A stretch of 22,671 nt of DNA from Chromera velia (Eukaryota > Sar > Chromeraceae). The notes under the pieces were generated by a model. It was not told the origin of the DNA and ran no database searches. It saw only the letters and a program-made list of their open reading frames with translations. Shown here one piece after another: positions 20,241 through 22,671 of this stretch (within the stretch, counting starts at the first letter, position 1; the number at the start of each line of letters is the position of its first letter). The DNA is taken from assembly GCA_018398765.1 (NCBI GenBank), contig JAHBMJ010001582.1:5573-28243 (forward strand), read 5' to 3'. A program made the translations under genes and the position numbers.

Positions 20241-21736
20241 GAGAGCTCGGACGAGGGGGAGGACGGTGATGGCGTACCCTGCCATCGACATCGGGTCCTT
20301 TTACGTCCATCCCTCTCTGCTGCTGATGGTGGTGGTCCCGTGGGTTCCTCTTAGGAAGAGCTCTGCATCCCCCCTATAGCAGTTGAAGAGGAATGTGGAG
20401 GCTTTGGGCCAGAGTATGCGGGCGTTCCACAGCCCCGCTGTGCGATTTGCTGCATTGAAGGCGTTTTCGGCGTCTATTAGGAGGGTTCCGAATGCTTTCT
20501 TAGGGTCGTCGCCGGCTTCCTGTATGAGGGTCTCCCAGAGCTCTCTCACTGCATGAATCCCCCCTTCCAAGCCTCCCATGAGGCCACTGCACAGCCGATC
20601 GGCTCCACATGCCTCTTGCAGTTCTTTTCTAGTCTCCTTCATCACTGCTTTTCCAAGGAGGCGCCTGATCGCCTCCCCGATTCCTACTGGGCGTACCCCG
20701 GGGCATTTGTCTAGCGCAACCAGTCGGCATGCCATGAGTGCCTTCACCTGGTCCCACTCGAACACCCTCCTCCCCATTTCTGTTGCTAAGTTGGCAAGTT
20801 CTTTCCGTAACTCTCTACTCTCCCTCCCTAGGCTCAGGACTGCGGTGCAGAGCTGTGTGCTATCGAATCCAGACGGCCCCGCGCTGCCTTGGAGGCGGCG
20901 TGCTACTGCGGTGATGTCCTCCTCGGTGATTAGGAGGGGGGTGAGGGTGGGGAGGCCCTCTCTGGGCATCGCTTCTAGTGCTGCTGCTTGGGGTGTTTTT
21001 TCGGAGGGATGTTTAGCTTTCAGGGTCTCTGCTACCTGGTAGGTTTGTCCTCTCTTGGTGAAGGTATCTTCCCCATCCAGGACTCCCCCTTTCTCTCGGT
21101 CTGTCAGTATCTGTGTTCCCCTCCTCATCTCCCCTGCCTGGATGAAGTTTCAAAATTTCCTCATCTCGGGGAGGCCCACTGCCTTCTCGAGTTCTTCCCT
21201 TTTTGATCGGCTCTCGCTCTCCCCCCTCCTGCTGCTGCTGTGGGCTCTTCTGCTAATTTTGGTTGCCTCCTGAAGGAGGGTTTCTCTTCCTTTCTCCCCT
21301 TGCTCCCACAAATCTAGCCTGCTCTCGATGGTCTCCCGTACCTTCTTTACCTTTTTCATACGGGGGTCTCTCCGGAGGGTAAGGTCTAGTATCAGCAGGA
21401 GCGCTTCGCTTGGGTTGTCCCCGCTCCTAATCCCTGCAATTAGGGATTGCGTCAGCCGTACTAGCCTCCTCTTTGTGCCCCTTTTAGGGAATGCGTACTG
21501 CCCGCTGGGGTGTAGACGCTGTGTACGCCTCCACTCTCTCTCCCACCTTCCCTGAGCGAGGGGGAGCTTCCCTCCTGGCTCCTTGGGGGCCCCGTAGGTT
21601 GCCTTTATGAGGCGGTCGGCCTCCTCTCTTATCAGGGGGCGCTTCTCCTCCTCGGCCGCTCGTATGCCTGCGTTTGCCTCACTTTCCTTCTCTCTCAGTG
21701 GTCGATCGTGCAAGGCCTCGCGTGGGGGGCCATTTA

Positions 21737-22298
21737 GTCTTCTCCTGCTGCTGTTTGGCTGCGCGGGGGGCCTCGGCTGTCTTCTTTTACTGCTGTTTGG
21801 CTGCGTGAGGAGCCTCGGCCGTCTTCTCCTGCTGCTGTTCGGCTGCGCGGGGGGCCTTGGCCGTCTTTGCCTGCTGCTGTTTGGCTGTGTGAGGGGCCTC
21901 GGCCGTCTTCTCCTGCTGCTGTTTAGCTGCGCGGGGGGCCTTGGCCGCCTTCTCCTGCTGCTGTTTGGCTGCACGTGGGGCCTCGGCCGTCTTCTCCTGC
22001 TGCTGTTTGGCTGCGCGAGGGGCCTCGGTCGTCTTCTTCTGCTGCTGTTCGGCTGCGCGGGGGGCCTCTGCCGTCTTCTTCTGCTGCTGTTTGACTGCGC
22101 GGGAGGCCTCGGCCGTCTTCTCCTGCTGCTGTTTGGCTGCGCGAGGGGCCTCGGTCGTCTTCTTCTGCTGCTGTTTGGCTATGCGGGGGGCCTCTGCCGT
22201 CTTCTTCTGCTGCTGTTTGACTGCGCGGGGGGCCTCGGCCGTCTTCTTCTGCTGATGTTTAGCCGCGCGGGGGGCCTTGGCCATCTTCTTCTGCTGCG
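21737..22298 (-). repeat. 42-bp tandem array, 13.3 copies, in the N-terminal part of the retroelement frame
   Basis: Unit boundaries fall exactly every 42 bases from 21737 to 22283, followed by a partial copy. In the frame shared with the RT the unit reads PNSSRRRRPRPPAQ-like (Arg/Pro-rich, very basic), apart from the TAG at 22179. In another minus-strand frame the same DNA reads AEAPRAAKQQQKKT-like without stops. A basic, disordered N-terminal region would suit nucleic-acid binding, as inferred from composition. Confidence 0.9.
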
Positions 22299-22671
22299 GC
22301 CTCTCGACAGATGCGGTTCACTCTGACTAGCGCCTCGCCGTATGTATACCAGGCCCCCCCCCCCCTGCTGGCTGCTCCTCCTCACTTTCATGTGGAGGAA
22401 GCGCTGAGAGACATCCGGGCAGAAGTTGCAGACCGGACATACGATGACCTTCGCCCCCTTTCCTTGGCTGAAGTGAAAGGTCCATATGATAGCTTTATGG
22501 CCCTCTGGTGGTCTGGCGCTGCCGAAGCGGAGTTGTTTGAAGAACTCCCGCCCCCTGCTGGTGTCTCCTGTGGGCTGCCAGCTGGGCACTGGCTTCTGTG
22601 TGTCTCCATTTCCTCCCCACAGGTGGAGCTCGATTTGCTTTTTGCTGACGTTGAGGACCCTTCCTAAGTAT

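Larger units (their letters stand above)
17469..22671 (-). mobile_element. Degenerate retroelement with reverse transcriptase, truncated by the window edge
   Basis: A single minus-strand frame from the right edge to 17778 encodes an N-terminal region with a CPVC motif, a 14-residue repeat array, a reverse transcriptase and a conserved C-terminal domain. No long terminal repeats, integrase, protease or RNase H motifs are visible. A non-LTR-type element is my best reading, but the right boundary, 5' UTR and target-site duplication are outside the window or not identifiable. It is convergent with the leucine-rich-repeat gene and does not interrupt it. Confidence 0.7.
17778..22671 (-). pseudogene. 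Retroelement reverse-transcriptase polyprotein with three in-frame nonsense codons
   Basis: The frame is open to the right edge apart from TAG at 22179-22181, TGA at 21150-21152 and TAA at 20301-20303. No frameshift is needed. From N to C it shows C-P-V-C-N-F-C (about 22408-22430), the 14-residue repeats, E-E-D-I-T-A-V and G-P-S-G-F-D (RT motif 1), L-D-K-C-P-G-V-R-P-V-G (fingers), D-A-E-N-A-F-N (motif A), a damaged QGDP (motif B), a repeat-rich insertion of about 300 residues, Y-A-D-D at 19308-19319 (motif C), then R-L-L-G-G and L-L-G-L-G-I. The C-terminal part has [24 protein letters not shown] and C-I-R-G-T-R. These C-terminal motifs match, from memory, a widespread retroelement family in cnidarians and algae. 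All catalytic Asp residues remain, so loss of function is recent or the stops are read through. Confidence 0.75.

Noticed and set aside
21607-22326. Plus-strand Leu/Gly/Cys-rich frame (LLLLLFGC repeats) over the 42-bp array, and the alternative minus frame (KQQQKKT repeats)
   Set aside because: Any stop-free 42-bp unit is open in its frame. Only the Arg/Pro-rich minus frame is continuous with the CPVC motif upstream and the RT downstream.

Overview
The window is nuclear DNA from a eukaryote with intron-rich genes. Several features suggest a chromerid or related alveolate, with Chromera velia the best guess: introns packed with (CT)n, (GT)n and (TTTC)n tracts, 3' splice sites that are nearly always TGCAG or CACAG, relaxed GTNNGT 5' splice sites, very low-complexity Pro/Gln/Gly-rich proteins, and a ribonuclease-inhibitor-type leucine-rich-repeat gene. 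The organism call is an inference from style; no rRNA or organelle marker is present.

Layout. (1) Positions 1-10158, + strand: the 3' part of a large gene. I can chain ten exons (680-775 up to 7966-10158) whose intron phases all match. They encode 1904 residues that begin inside a bromodomain and continue into a long disordered, charged nuclear-type protein. The 5' end lies outside the window, and the first 608 bases are an intronic (TTTC)n tract. (2) Positions 10159 to about 11394: an AT-rich intergenic stretch with short palindromes and no gene that I can see. (3) About 11395-17083, + strand: a leucine-rich-repeat protein gene. Its last five or six exons (13356-17083) are well supported and mostly joined by phase-1 introns. 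The 5' exons (11395-12089) are tentative, and 12090-13355 is unresolved and contains a 55-bp tandem array. (4) Positions 17084-17468: an AT-rich spacer. (5) About 17469-22671, - strand: a degenerate retroelement tail-to-tail with the leucine-rich-repeat gene. It runs off the right edge of the window.

The retroelement is the most unusual part. One reading frame is followed for about 4.9 kb and is broken by only three nonsense codons. It carries reverse-transcriptase motifs (GPSG.D, LDK.PGVRPVG, D..NAFN, a damaged QGDP, YADD) and a conserved C-terminal HALNCPVGG...RHDEV...FDTRV...FTPLV...CIRGTR region. Two separate arrays with a 42-bp (14-residue) period lie in this frame. One is in the N-terminal part. 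The other sits inside a roughly 300-residue insertion between RT motifs B and C.

The two + strand genes share no evident pathway: one looks like a chromatin or nuclear factor and the other a protein-interaction scaffold.
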